Positions 23,447 through 37,980 of a DNA stretch of 64,000 nucleotides are shown in pieces (position 1 is the stretch's first letter; each line of letters starts with the position of its first letter). The stretch comes from Daphnia pulex (lineage: Eukaryota; Arthropoda; Branchiopoda; Diplostraca; Daphniidae). The stretch spans positions 7,006,001 to 7,070,000 of the forward strand of contig NC_060024.1 of the NCBI RefSeq assembly GCF_021134715.1, given 5' to 3'. Below the pieces are notes generated by a model. It was given only the letters and a program-made list of their open reading frames with translations, made no database searches and had not been told where the DNA came from. The translations under genes and the position numbers were made by a program.

Positions 23447-25539
23447 CCGGCCAAGTGGGACCAGCGATGCTTAATTTCGGGCCAGTTAATTTTTTGATAG
23501 GACAAATTAATTTCCGGACTACTAATGCGTTCGTAGTTTCTGTCGTGTGCGTGCCGTCGATCGATTTGAACTTAAAACACCTTTTTGGATTCGATCAGCA
23601 CTGAGCTACTGAAGGAACCGAATTGAACTGACATGGAAGGCCCTTGAAGGTGAAGTAGATTAGCTAACGAGCGCGTGATAAGGGTGGCCTCACTACCTGA
23701 GTCGAGGACTGCGGATGTTATGCAAGACAAACCATTGGCTTCTTTCACGACTCGAACTATCGCCAGGAGAAAAGGGCGAATACTCTGTTGTGGTGCAGGC
23801 ACCATAAGAATGATGGTCTGGTTACCTTGGTTAGCTTGAGAAGGTGGAAATCGGCGCTCGGCCCCATGGAGCAGGGTATGATGTGGTCCGTTGCATTCGG
23901 TGCAGTTGGCGTTCTGTCTCCGACATTTGCTGCTATAGTGTCCTCGGATAAGACATTTGAAACAGTGGTTGTTCACTGCGCATAGGGTCGCAAGAGCGTT
24001 GACGAGCATTCGGATGAATACATTACAAAGCTCTAGTCTATGCTTCGCTTTTTCTTTGCAAGCTGGACATTCAATGTCGGTAGATGTTAGGAGTGACTGG
24101 TTAAGAATTGAAGGATTGCGACCACCATAATTGCTGCTGCCTGGTGACTGGTTATTTGATTGGCGATTGGCGTTGTATTGAGTCGCCGGAGTCTTAAAAC
24201 CGCTGTTATTGGTGTTTGAAGCTGACAGCTTGATTCCGCGCAATTCCTCTGCACCCACGACTGTGTTGATCCATTGGTCGAAATATTGAAGGGTTGGCAA
24301 TCTATTCAGTCCATACGCCAGTTTGCCCCAATCCGACAGTAAATGGATGGGCAACTTGACACACAACGACGTCACGACTGATGTAAACATAACGATGTGC
24401 TCCTGGTTGACGCTTAATACAGCATCACGAACTGCAACAGTCATGTTGAAAAGTCCATTGAAGTCGTTGTGCTTGAAAAGAGGCAACTGTTGAAGGTGCT
24501 GGTTGTGCGCTTGAATGATGAGACCAGGGCTACCATATTTACTCTCGAGGACAGCCCATGCTGATTGAAATGATTTAATACTGGTGGAGATGTGGGCGAC
24601 ACGCTTCTGAATTTCGTCTTTCAGGTTATCTTGTAGGGCCAACAATTTCAAAGAATCGGGCATATTCGTGTCTTGAAGAGTTGCGTTAATGCCGTGAGCG
24701 AATTTGGTCCAACCACGAGGGTCGCCGTCAAACTTAGCAACAACAAGTTTCGGCCAATTGCGAGACGAAGCAAGTTGAGGCTGCCCAGTGTAAACCACCG
24801 GCTCTTGAGGTGGAGGCAGTGTAGTGTTCACCTGGCAGACGGGAGTCGAAGCGATCTGCGGGACTTGGTAGAACATAGGACTATCGTTCAGCTGTGATTT
24901 CTGGTGGATATGCCGGATATCGAGTAGCATATCTTCTTGCTCATGTGCGTATTTAAGTTCCAAGTCCTTCATTTCACGTTCCTTCTGCAACTGCTTCTGA
25001 CGAAGTTTAAATTCCAGATCAAATTTTAGCTTTTTTGCTGCAGCTGGGTCGGACTCAGGTTTGTTTGATGTTGGGCTGCCTCGATCATTGGTTTGACCAT
25101 TGCTAGAATTCGCGTCGACATTTTGATTATCGTGATTTTCAACGAGGGGCGTTGGCAACAACTTTGGATTGTGCTGGTGATTTTCTTGCCAGTTAATCTG
25201 ATTCGGGACGGTGTTCTTGAGCGGCGCGTTTGGTACGTCTCTCGGCACATTTGGTGGAATTGGTTCGGTTCGATTTCTTGACGCATTGTCGTGGTTCGAT
25301 ACATTCAATGATCGACGACGTTCGGACCTATTCGCCATAACGACGGCGATCGTCCGTAAGCAGGTCAGCTGCTTATTGTTAATAGCTTGGAGGTAAAGTT
25401 TGGCTGTATGTTGTTCAGCCTCGCTGAGATCGGTGAGCTGGGCGTATCGTTGATGAATGCTAACTAGCCGAGAATGGACCTGGTTCAGTTTAGATGTAAA
25501 GGCTGCGAACTCTTGCTGGAAGGCATTTTTGTTCAACAT
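23447..25539 (-). pseudogene. BEL/Pao gag and aspartic protease
   Basis: One frame of 655 residues from 25539 to 23572 starting MLNKNAFQQEFAAFTSKLNQ. It contains a basic Gln-rich middle (LEFKLRQKQLQKEREMKDLE), the Pao gag domain (WPKLVVAKFDGDPRGWTKFA, LALQDNLKDEIQKRVAHIS, VLESKYGSPGLI), two zinc knuckles (CFKCLIRGHYSSKC; CTECNGPHHTLLH) and the start of a DUF1758-type protease with the active-site triad in VLDSGSEATLI. It stops after ESKKVF; further protease-like sequence continues in another frame towards 23447, where the TTAA of the piggyBac insertion interrupts it. Its continuation is the pol region at 16700-13090. Confidence 0.9.
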
Positions 25540-26342
25540 AGCCCTGGCTCAGTTGAGCAACGTGGTGTGAGTACGTTTCGCTGTAATTCAAAGTACAAAG
25601 AGGTTACGAGGGTCGTCTTCGTTCATATAGTCGTCCTCCATTGCTCTTTAAGGAGATCGACGGCGTTGATCCTCCAGTTGCTGTTCGAGTGCTCAACGGA
25701 ATTTATGGTGCCAGGTAATAGTTGACGGGTAAGGGATGATGAACTATCTCAGGGGTTCGATATGTGACTTGTCGAACATATAGACAAACCAAGAAATGGA
25801 TGCCTAGAAGAAAAACGATTATAATCGAGGTATTTTTTTTAAATTTAAACTGGGCGCAACTCTTGACAGAGTAATGCCCGAATGTATTGATAGGTGTTCA
25901 CGGGGAAATACATTATATACAAAGTAGACGTAGAGCAACAGCTCCGAGTAAAATTAACACGATATATGTACACGATAGTAAAAATGTTTCTTCGTTCCCG
26001 TGGCGCCACTCGCGGATGTTGTTGGAACCAGAGGTATATGGGAGGTATTAGAGGCAAGGATAAGGGCAAATAACGGGGAACATTGTGCTTGGCGAAAATA
26101 ATACACGAATAGAACAACACGAATAAGACAACACGAAAAGGGAAACTGGGCCTATTTACCCCACACTGGGCGGGCGCCACCTCCGCGAGCTCCGGATGGT
26201 TTTGATTGAGTCTGCCCGGCTTGGTTAAACCTTCAAGGCCGTCAGCCGACGGCCGCCGGTATAGCCTCAGACCATCGCGGAGAGCGGAGAGCGCAGTTGC
26301 AGTGGGCAAACTTAGACTTACTTAGGAGGGGAGATCAGAATA
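25540..26342 (-). other. Probable BEL 5' leader / LTR region
   Basis: Lies directly upstream of gag on the minus strand. Contains TGGCGCCAC-type sequence (about 26001), CAAGAGTTGCGCCCAG (about 25850) and no recognised coding sequence beyond short chance frames. No clear repeat of 12820-13089 was found, so the LTR limits are unknown. Confidence 0.3.
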
Positions 26343-27335
26343 TATACAATTTTGTAGAAATGGAGATACAGATTCTCATGCTCTGCTGCCCACGAGTGAG
26401 CAGAAGGAGAGAAAACATTATCCCAAGCTGCTCTGGGAGCTACTCGTTCCATTCTGGGATCCTAAGAAGGTCTTAGGGTCCAGAAAGACAGCCGAGGAAA
26501 CCAGCGAAAATATTTGATGTGCAGAAACAGGCCTATCAAAACAAGAGGAGAGAAGATCTCAATTTGTGCAGTGCGTGGTGCAACTCTAGGAGGAGCACCA
26601 GCGGAGACGTCTCGTTGATGATGAAAAGGCACATGGCTTCCCTTACGGCGCGACTTGCCGGGATCGACGAGAGAGTAGGCGGCGAACTGATACTGCAGCT
26701 ACTGCAGGCAGCAAGGAAAAGAGAACGGGGGAGCGACTTCAGCCAGTTCCCATCCTAATGGGAACAAATCCAGGCTTTAGTTGCCATCTTGAAAATGGGT
26801 AAAAAATATTTAAAATCTCCTTTCCCTTTTCAATATCTGACTCATCAAAATGACGTGAGAAAACATGAGACGATTTGTTCAAAAAGGGGATTGCATCTTT
26901 CTATTCCTCTACATTATTTTTGGGTACAACAAACAATGTAATTCCATTTTCTTTATCACTTGACTTTTCATGTGTAACACGGCACTGACAAACAATACAC
27001 TTATTTCTGGACATTTCAAAAATTTAGAGCATTTTTAAAAAGTTAAAAAACGTGAGCGAAATTATGAATCGGAAACCAGTTTAACGTGTAGATAAAAAAA
27101 TGGCGTCCGGAATACGAAAAATGAAAATTAACACAATTTCAGTAGATGGCCGCTGTTGGCGCTGAAAATTTGGTCCAATATATCAATACTTAAGCACATT
27201 TTCCCACTTTCGATTCGCGATATTGGCTGCAAATTTAGGAAAAGTTCTCCATGCCCATGGTATGGAGAGGTGGTTCCCAATGACCCAAATGACAGTGTTG
27301 AATTTCCCGTAAGGGGTCGTCCGCTCATTTTACTA
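26343..27335. other. Unassigned stretch with a short plus-strand frame
   Basis: An 80-codon frame (26519-26758) reads MQKQAYQNKRREDLNLCSAW and later LTARLAGIDERVGGELILQL, LLQAARKRERG; it is helix-prone and could be the end of a decayed host or transposon gene, but I recognise no family. The rest is AT-rich. A 22-bp direct repeat of 12797 lies at 27262-27283. Confidence 0.3.
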
Positions 27336-27398
27336 AAATAGTACAGTCAATCTGACCAAAAATCTGAAACTACGTGTTAATTTCGATTTTCGTGGTGG
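27336..27398 (-). repeat. Inverted-repeat arm (partner 12731-12795)
   Basis: Reverse complement of the 12731-12795 arm: TAGTACAGTCAATCTGAC, then CTGAAACTACGTGTTAATTT and CGATTTT. The arms face each other across about 14.5 kb of BEL/piggyBac DNA, consistent with the BEL element having landed inside an older inverted-repeat element. Confidence 0.75.
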
Positions 27399-27689
27399 AA
27401 AAAGAAGAGAGAGTAGGCAGAGAGAAAGAATGAGACTAAACAGCAACTTGATGAATAGAAAAGAGAGGCCGACTATTCGGGACTTGCGCCATCTTTCAAT
27501 CGTTCCTCTCACTGAGAAGTAATGTATGCTCCAACACAACCTTGCACAGACACAAGTAACACTACCAATATGATTTACGAACTTGATTCTATAACGACTA
27601 TATATTACCATTCCAGATTCCAACTCGATCAGTGGCCTTAACTGAAACACGAACAATCTGATATCGAACTCCATACAAAGAAATTATTT
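27399..27689. other. Stretch before the LINE
   Basis: Purine-rich GAAGAGAGAGTAGGCAGAGA and AT-rich sequence with no convincing frame. It may contain the 5' truncation point of the LINE that follows. Confidence 0.3.
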
Positions 27690-30480
<2,791 letters not shown>

Positions 30481-30567
30481 TGGAATGTTTTTATTCGCTT
30501 TATTCTATCAACCAAGCGTCTGCGTTGGAACGATGGCTTGTGACGCCGAAGGCGTCACGACATCTGT

Positions 30568-30965
30568 CGTGGCAATAAAGAGAAAATTGTCCATTGCCAC
30601 GATACGCCTATACTTCCTCTCTGATCTCTAATATCGTGGCAATAACACGAATTTTTCTATTGCCACGAAATGCGTTTTCGTACTAAGTTCCACAGAAGAT
30701 GTTTAGGAAAACTACTAACTAGGGTAAAACTACATGTGCATAATTCCCGCATCATTTTTCTTGTCAATTATACCGTGAAACTAAACCTTTGATGTAATCT
30801 TCAAATAAAAAATTTCGTTTAAATTCGACATTCATGCGTGAATGTCGAATTTAAAAAAAAAATTTCGTGGCAATAGACAAATTTCGTGTTATTGCCAGGA
30901 AATGAGGGACTAGAGAGGAAGTATAGGCGTATCGTGGCGTGTCGCAGCAATAGACAATTTTCGAC
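30568..30965. repeat. Foldback (inverted-repeat) element
   Basis: Left arm 30568-30673 (AAAATTGTCCATTGCCACGA, TACGCCTATACTTCCTCTCT, CGTGGCAATAACACGAA) pairs with right arm about 30868-30965 (AGAGAGGAAGTATAGGCGTA, TCGTGTTATTGCCAGG, GCAATAGACAATTTTC). A smaller palindrome (TTTAAATTCGACATTCATGC against GCGTGAATGTCGAATTTAAA) lies between them at about 30815-30855. No ORF. A MITE-like foldback. Confidence 0.82.
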
Positions 30966-32330
30966 CGTCAGTTTCGACCGTATTGCTTGATTTAACCAAA
31001 AATTATCAGAAATAAAAAAAAAACTTGTTCGGAAGGAAGAGTGTCAATTTTACCTTACCGAGATTATGATGAATTTAAGTATGATGGCACTTGTATGTTT
31101 GATTGCCACCCGCTTGTATTTCTGACTAAAATGTACAGAGGTATAATAACGATTAACGGCCCGGCAACCCACCAATATGTTAAGTTAACACAGGGAGGGA
31201 ATGGCACAAAGAGATGGGAACAATCAAGCGGGTGTGACAAGGGGCCTCCTATCGGGGGCTCCGAAGATCATACTCCTGTAGGAGAGCCGGAATTCTGGCC
31301 GTGCGGCCGGATCTCGTTGTCGGCTGTTGGGGAAGAGTTTCGTTCCCAATAAAAATTTTCAATTACCTTACAGTTATTTTGCAATATTTTGATGTTGACT
31401 GGCTTACAAAATGTATCGTTTACTTTGAATTCTTTCTGATTTTTCCTAATGCCGACGAAAAAGCAAGATTTTTCTGAGAACTTTGGGACTTTGAAAAAAA
31501 AAGAAAAAAAAAACTGCGTGTCTCAACACACCCGCTGTGGCTCTGTAACTAAGGGCCAGCCAGAACCAGAGTCATCAAACCTATGGTTACTGCAGCCATA
31601 TGACGGGGAATTCTCTCATAGACGATGACTTTTTAAGGGAGTAAAAGAAAGTACGAAAAGAAGGGGGCCCATACTTTCCTCTTCTCCCTATTCTTCCTTG
31701 GGCGGATTTAAATTTGACGTATTTTCATTAAAATACTCACAACAATTAGTACTATTATAAAGCTTAATCCCTTAACTATCGATTAAAATTATTCCCGAGA
31801 TCCTAGTGCAAACTGTTCACTAACAATTAATGGTTTCGCGAGACACAATTTTTCCCCAATTAAATTCCGCAAGAGTACGTTCGCAAATGGTGTCCGCCAG
31901 TTTAGGCACTTTTTTTCGGCCCAGCAGTATTGTCGAGTTCGGCGCCCTAAATAAATACACATTCCTCCCATATTAATTAAAGCGTCAGTTTCAGCACTAA
32001 CTTTATCCCTTTTCGGCATCATTACAAAGACTCTGAGATCCTTATGCAACGTAAGCTAAGTAAGGGAAGCAATCGTTAGCCTTATGAAACTTGGATTGTT
32101 GGCTCATTGATCGGACATCCCCGGAACGGGAAAATTAAAAATGACAGCTAGCCAAAAATAGTGGCGTTTGGAAATATTATCAAATTTTATATTCGGTTGT
32201 CCATTGACAAATGGACTTATATGTCCTCGATTGTTTGGCTAAGGTTGGCGTGTATTTCGAACAGAAAATAAGCAAACACTAGAATTAGATTTAAAGGCGA
32301 ATATGTTTGGATAATTGCGACTGAATTGAT
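30966..32330. other. Unassigned stretch
   Basis: Holds a 103-codon plus frame (31041-31352, DYDEFKYDGTCMFDCHPLVF) with no recognised family, likely chance or remnant. Otherwise AT-rich. The part at 31885-32010 is a dispersed repeat (separate entry). Confidence 0.35.
31885..32010 (-). repeat. Dispersed repeat, copy paired with 49555-49670
   Basis: GGCACTTTTTTTCGGCCCAG, TGTCGAGTTCGGCGCC and GTCAGTTTCAGCACT are the reverse complement of the block at 49555-49670 (GTGCTGAAACTG, GGTGCCGAACTCGACGGAAC, CTGGGCCGAAAAAAAGTGCC). Non-coding. Confidence 0.72.
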
Positions 32331-32450
32331 GTCAACGGTCATACTACATAGAACTCACCCGGTCTCGTCAGCTCCTGGAAGTTAAGCTATGTCGGGTCCC
32401 GTTAGTACTTAGATGGGTGATCGCTTAAGAATACGGGATGCTGTTGGCAT
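32331..32450 (+). rRNA. 5S rRNA (single dispersed, possibly diverged copy)
   Basis: 120 bases from GTCAACGGTCATACTACATA to GATGCTGTTGGCAT. The 5' and 3' ends pair (helix I, GUCAACGG with CUGUUGGC). Internal pol III promoter parts are present: A-box AAGTTAAGCTATGTCGGG, intermediate element near AGATGGGTGATCG, C-box CGCTTAAGAATAC, and the conserved GTTAGTACTTAGATGGG block. A T-run follows at about 32465. It differs from common arthropod 5S in the loop regions (CTCCTGGAAGTTAAGC), so it may be a functional variant, a pseudogene or the head of a 5S-derived SINE. Confidence 0.8.
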
Positions 32451-33046
32451 GGAATTATTTCATTTTTGTCAATCTAATTGTATTGAAGTGCTTCCCGAGA
32501 TGAGTGATACTACATGGACTACAATGTATTCTTTTGGCATTAGTTGAAAATGGAAGGAACGTATGTTTTACTGGGTATTGCCTACTAGACGTCCTCCAAC
32601 CTCTTTGTTGCTGAAAGCTATTGGAAACGCCGTGAGGCTTGTACGTTGGCGGTATCTTCGGGCAGCCTCAGGAATACCTATACAAGATCCTAAGAAAAAA
32701 GACAGCAATCGAAATATTTCTGTTTTTTAAGGCTTTTATTATGTTAAGCAATTTTAATTTCTTTTATTATTGCAGGCTTTATCACTTTAGTCGCCGCTTT
32801 CTGTTTTTTTGTTGGTTTTTTCGTGGTTTACTCGTGGACGTTTTTTTTTATTTTATACTTTGTTGCTTTATACTTTCAATAATATTTTTTACATTTAAAA
32901 AATTTAAAATTACGATAAATTTGTAAAAACAATTCAGTCCAAGGGTGAAGGAAGGTCCTGCTTAAACTGAACGCCAATCTTACGTCTAGTTTAAGAAGAA
33001 TTAAAAAAGGTCGAGCCGACCTCATAACCTTCCTGTAATTCAAACG
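32451..33046. other. Unassigned stretch between 5S and the LTR element
   Basis: AT-rich; a 95-codon frame at 32639-32926 is Phe/Leu-rich by composition and looks like chance. No feature recognised. Confidence 0.35.
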
Positions 33047-33050
33047 TTGG

Positions 33051-33332
33051 TGTAATGTTAATTCACAACGTATGGCAAAGCCATTGACAATTTCTCACAC
33101 TTGTTGATGCGTTTACCATACGCATCTTCTTAATTGCACAGGCATGGCTACTATCAGACAAGCCATCGCCCGTCGCCCCGTTTATAAACCGAACATTCGA
33201 TCTATTTGGGGTCTCGCTTGTACGGTCACTTGCTTGTTGCTTGTAATCGTGTTACAATTGTGTTGGTTGTTCCGACTCTCAATATACCTGTAACCGCACC
33301 TCTCGTATTGACTCCTTTGACTCATCATCACA
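33051..33332 (+). repeat. 5' LTR
   Basis: 282 bases starting TGTAATGTTAATTCACAAC and ending CATCATCACA, near-identical to 48593-48878 apart from scattered substitutions and a 4-base length difference near AATTGC. A TATAAAC sequence (about 33182) could serve as the promoter core. The stretch right after it, TTGGTGAACGTGCC (from 33335), is the probable tRNA primer-binding site. Confidence 0.93.
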
Positions 33333-33530
33333 AATTGGTGAACGTGCCAGTTTTGGACTTCAAGACCTGCCGCGAGTCAACGAGAAGGAACATCGCCCAC
33401 AGCTGCCACACCGCCTAGGACCAGACGACCAGACAACCCACAACGAGATCATCTACATCGAGGAAGGAAACAGCAATTTTCTCAAAACTGTAAGTGAATG
33501 ACGAATCCTCAAACAAAAATTAGCGACACT

Positions 33531-34825
33531 AGCGGCGGATCGTGGGGATGGTGCTGCACTTCTCCTTTTGGATCTTAGCGCTGCGTTCGACACCATCGAT
33601 CATACCATCTTGATGCAGAGACTTTCATCTCACTGTGGAGTATCGGGAGTTGCCCTGGATTGGTTTTTCTCCTATCTTGACGGCCGTTCTCAGTCTGTTG
33701 TTGTGAATGCTCTGCCATCTGACAGCGTCACTCTAACTTCGGGGGTCCCACAGGGCTCTGTACTTGGCCCGCTTCTTTACCTCGCCTACGCGAATCCTCT
33801 TTCGTCGGTGCTAGAAGGTACCAATCTTAACAACGGTGGCCTAAACGTTCTGAAGATGGGTCAGTTCTCTGATGACACTCAGCTCCGGATTGGTTTTCGA
33901 CTCCGTCCCGCTCCATCTCAACAGCTATCGGCCCTAAGCATGATGGCAAGTTGTGCAGCGCGCTCGGAAACTTGGTTTACTGCAAATCGGGTGAAGCTTA
34001 ACGTGTGTAAGAGCGAACTTCTCTACACATCGACTCCGAACCGATCCAAGCTGATTGAAAATCTACCTCTTCAAGTTGGAGATGACTTGGTTCAACCTTC
34101 TCTAGTGGTGAAAAATCTTGGAGTGATCTTCGACAGCAATTTGACCATGATCCCGCATATCAACAGCGTGTGCAAGTCAGCATTTTTTCACATTCGCACA
34201 TTGGGAAAAATCAGGAAATACCTGTCACCACATGCGGCGAAAACCTTGGTTCAAGCTATGGTTCTATCCCGACTGGACTACGCCAACTCGCTGTTTGCTG
34301 GTCTTCCAAAGGAACAGATCCTGAGACTGTAGAGAGTCCAAAACGCTGCTGCCAGATTGATTGTCGGAGCGAGGAGGTTTGATCCTGTTTCCAACCATCT
34401 CAAAACCCTGCGTTGGCTGCCAGTCAACGAGCGCATCAGCTTTAAGTGTTTGGTTTTGGCCTTTAAGTGTCTGCATGGATATGCCCCTCCATATTTGTCA
34501 TCCCTGATTTAGCGTTACAACCCACCACGGACCCTCAGATCGTCGTTTTCTAGTGATCTAGCTGTCCCACCAGGAAAACCTGGGCTCTATGGCTCGCGCA
34601 CATTCTCAAGAATGGGTCCGAGGCTGTGGAACGACCTGCCGGATAACATCAAGAAAATGACGGAGCTGAAGAATTTTAAAACTCTGTTGAAATCCTATTT
34701 GTTCAGTAAATGTTATAAATGACCCAAATTGTACATATTTTCTTGAGTGACTCTACCTAAAGCGTCATTTGATCATGTAGTTGTAAAGTGCGCTATAGAA
34801 ATTGAATAAAATAAAAATAAATAAA
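33531..34825 (+). mobile_element. 5'-truncated CR1/L2-like LINE inserted in the leader
   Basis: Reverse transcriptase C-terminal part: LLLLDLSAAFDTIDHTILM, GVPQGSVLGPLLYLAYANPL, then FSDDTQLRIGF (active-site Asp pair, normally FADD, reads FSDD), and the thumb region HINSVCKSAFFHIRTLGKIR, VLSRLDYANSLFAGLP. The frame stops at 34330-34332 but LINE-like sequence continues (PRLWNDLP-type stretch near 34618) to a tail of GAATAAAATAAAAATAAATA. The 6-bp flanks GACACT at 33525-33530 and 34826-34831 look like its target duplication. It is inserted into the leader/5' gag of the LTR element. Confidence 0.87.
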
Positions 34826-34831
34826 GACACT

Positions 34832-37354
34832 TCGTTTACAGCTATAATGAGTCTTTCATTGATGAGATAGACATTGAAGAAGACGCGCACGTAAATTCCT
34901 TAGCTGATAGTGTACTGAAAGTTAGAAACAATTTTTTACCCATTGGTCAAATTTAATAAGTCTTTGTAAAAGTAATATAGATGAAACCTCAGATAAACGC
35001 TTAACACGAAGTAGTTATATTGCAAAAAGAAAGGAAGTCACAGGTCAAGTTTATCATTTTTTGAAACAGTATACATTTGAATTGCATAAGAAGGAGTTTC
35101 AAAGTTCAGTTTATCTTACCGGTGAGGCTAAAGAAAAAGTAGGAACATATTTCGTAGAATTAAAAGCAGACCCCAATAAATTTAACCCTTTTTGCTACAA
35201 AATGTTAGAGAGGCTCATAATCGAGAAGTAGATTTTTGGAATAAAGCATTTAAAATATTTAAGAGGGAACTTCTTTTCAAACAATTAGCACTAGATGAGT
35301 ATGCAAAGAATCTTTAACAAGACGTAGCGAACGAAACCAAAAAGACTGAAAAAGAAGTAGATAAAGTAAGAAGGGAATTTTCGAAGAGAGTAGCCGATTC
35401 TTACCTAGAGAACATCCGTTTAACAGCAGAAGTAGAAACATTAACCCGAAAAAATTTTAAACAAGCAACTTTAATAGCAGATTTTAATAATAGACCAAAA
35501 GAAAGTCAGACAAGCGATGAGAGTAAAACATTTTTGACAAAATACGAGACAGCTAAAACCGATCTAGAAAAAGCTAAGAGGGAAATCATAGGACAGAACG
35601 ACTGCATAAATGATTTAAGGGATTCCCTATCAAAATTAAAGGAAGACACTGAAGATAAAATAAAACAACTAAACCATAGCTACAATTTATTAGACGACGC
35701 ACACGAAGCTTTGAAGAACGCAAGTAAATTAACAGAAGACGACGTAACAACACTTACAAATAAAAACCAAGAACTATCTCAGAAGCTAGACACATTGCAA
35801 ATTAAAGCCAACTCCAAAGAAGCAAGCATAAAACTTTTGAAGACAACCAAACGAGACTTGTCCAATAAAATCTCTGACCTCCAACAAGAACTTAAAGCTA
35901 AAGATTTATACATTCAAAAACATTCGAAATCAACTCTAGTATCAGATACGCAATTCCATTCAAAGCCCACCCAAACAACTAATATTATAACCATGATATT
36001 AGGCAATGGAAACGAAGATGAACCAATAAATAAAAGTCATTTGCGTGAATTATATTCACAGGACGAACGGAAATCTATCCCCATTTTCAAAGGCAAAAGA
36101 GGAGAGCAGTTAGTTAATAATTGGTTAAAAGATGCGGAAAGAGTCGCACAAAGCGCAGGGTGGGAGAAGAAAGATAAAATGAAATACTTTTGAGATAGAC
36201 TAAGAGGAGATTCTGCGGATTGGCACAGTGATTATATGGAGAGAGCACAAGATGAGGAAGATTACGATGCATGGGAAAAAGCTTTAATAAAAAGATTTCT
36301 TACAGAAACAGAGCTAGAAAATTTAAGGAAACAATTAAACGAGCTTCGGCAGACCCCCGATCAAAGCACACACACTTTCGTTATTAGAATTAATCAGTTA
36401 TATGACATCATCCATGGAAAAGAAATTACATTAGGTGACAAAGCGACGAACAAAGCTAAGGCATTAGCAATATCTCTGAGTCAAATGAGAGGTGAAGTTA
36501 AACAAAAATTCTTTTAAAGGGTCTCTTGCCTAAAATATGGAAAGTAGTTTGGAGCCGCATGGACGTTGATAGTGCTTACGAAGACGTATGCGAAATCGCC
36601 TACGCCGCAGAAACTTTAGTTAATAGAATGGAACAGAATGAAGATATGAGTTTAAAGGCCACTATAGCAGGTATCTCTGCACACGATAACGAGCAACATA
36701 TAGAGATCTTACGGAAGAAAACAAAGATTGTTCATTTAGAGAAACAGTTAGCCGGTCTAACTATCGGAAAAAATGCTCCACAGGAAAACAACGAGATTGA
36801 TTTTCCCTCAATAGCAGTTGCCGACGCCTTTAACAGACGCAGATCACCTTCCAGCGATCGTAGACGGTCCAATTCGGAAAATCGGATCCGTTTTCAGCAC
36901 CCCCCAAGACGCCAACACAGCGCGGATAGAAATATTCCTCGATCTCGGTACGAATAATCAACACCGTAGATCACGTAGTTCTAGTGGTAACAGATATAAT
37001 GATACACTAGATAACCGTCCGAGAAGAGAGCCAACTTCACCACCACAAAATTATTCAAACAGTTCACAAGGACAATTTCAGCGTCCCCAAAATTTTAATC
37101 CTATGTTTAATCCTCGTCGTAGATTTCAGAATTTCAGTGAATTTCCCCAGCATTTTCGAAACCAAACGTTTCGTGCCCATCAGGTACCGCGCCAGAATAA
37201 CTTCGTTACCTCAGGTCCCCCTGGAGCTAGGCCACAGCATAACGCTTGGTATAACCTAGCCCAAGGATTTAGAAATAAGAGACATATAGAGTGTTATGCT
37301 TGTGGAAAGCGAGGCCACTACGCGCGAGAATGTCGCAGCGTGCCCCCGCCCTAG
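34832..37354 (+). pseudogene. gag of the LTR element, broken
   Basis: Pieces: 34855-34955 (SFIDEIDIEEDAHVN), a coiled-coil segment at 35534-36193 (YETAKTDLEKAKREIIGQ; LTNKNQELSQKLDTLQIKAN) ending in the capsid-like start SIPIFKGKRGEQLVNNWLKD, then 36194-36517 (DWHSDYMERAQDEEDYDAWE, EKALIKRFLTETELENLRKQ), typical of the retrotransposon gag domain, then 36526-36957 and, after a frame change near 36900, an Arg/Ser- and Asn/Gln-rich stretch with one zinc knuckle (CYACGKRGHYAREC, C-x2-C-x4-H-x4-C). Stops at 36193 and 36517 and one frameshift disable it. The long coiled coil before capsid is unusual. Confidence 0.85.
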
Positions 37355-37980
37355 TCACCGGAACAGCAGTAGGCTTATCGAGTAACAGTGTTGTAAATAT
37401 AAATATAACCGTAATATGTAGCGTAACGCAGTTAATGCGTATACCAGTGAGTTTTTCTGGTCTAAGGACACAAGGTTTAGTAGATACAGGTGCCTCAGCT
37501 AGTTTCCTTGCACATCGACTACTTATAAATGTACCCTATGGAAAAGTTAAAGAAATAAATACCGCCAACAATAGCACACAGCTTTTTAGAACAGTATCAG
37601 GAGAGTTAGTCAAACCACGAGAATGCTACGAGCTCAATATTAAACTAGCTCGTAGACACTCGTTTAAACATCCATTTTGTGTAATTTCAGAGTTAGAAGA
37701 AAAATGCATTTTAGGTTACGATTTTTTAGCAGCTAACGAAATAATAATAAACCCTAGCGAACGATCGATTAACTATAAACAAGACAATGAGTTAAAGAAA
37801 CTAATAATACCTCCATTACAGATCAACTCAATTAGCATAGTTGATCCACCCCAATTTAATTTAGAAGGCATACCAAAAACACACAAGGAAAATTTAAAGA
37901 ACCTTTTAATTTAAAATTTTTCGCTTTTTACTGAGAATTTAAATGAGCTAGGAAAAGCAAAATCAGTCAAGCACTTTATA
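37355..37980 (+). pseudogene. Retropepsin and start of reverse transcriptase
   Basis: Overlaps the end of gag in a different frame. Aspartic protease with the active site LVDTGASASFLAHRL and a flap/second motif ending CILGYDFLAANEIIIN. After NLEGIPKTHKENLKNLL a stop occurs at 37914, and pol-like sequence (NELGKAKSVKHFIRTT) runs into the 8-bp repeat CGTACGAC where another element has inserted. The rest of reverse transcriptase, including the catalytic YxDD region, is absent. Confidence 0.8.

Noticed and set aside
24673..25725. Plus-strand frames over the BEL gag region
   Set aside because: They are shadows of the minus-strand gag frame, which has the zinc knuckles and the protease motif.
12820..27258. 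Matched BEL LTR pair
   Set aside because: I compared 12820-13089 with 25540-27300 by eye and found no convincing long match, so no LTR pair is claimed.
32639..32926. Phe-rich 95-residue frame, possible membrane protein
   Set aside because: Composition is that of T-rich DNA, no start context or homology; no related copy seen.
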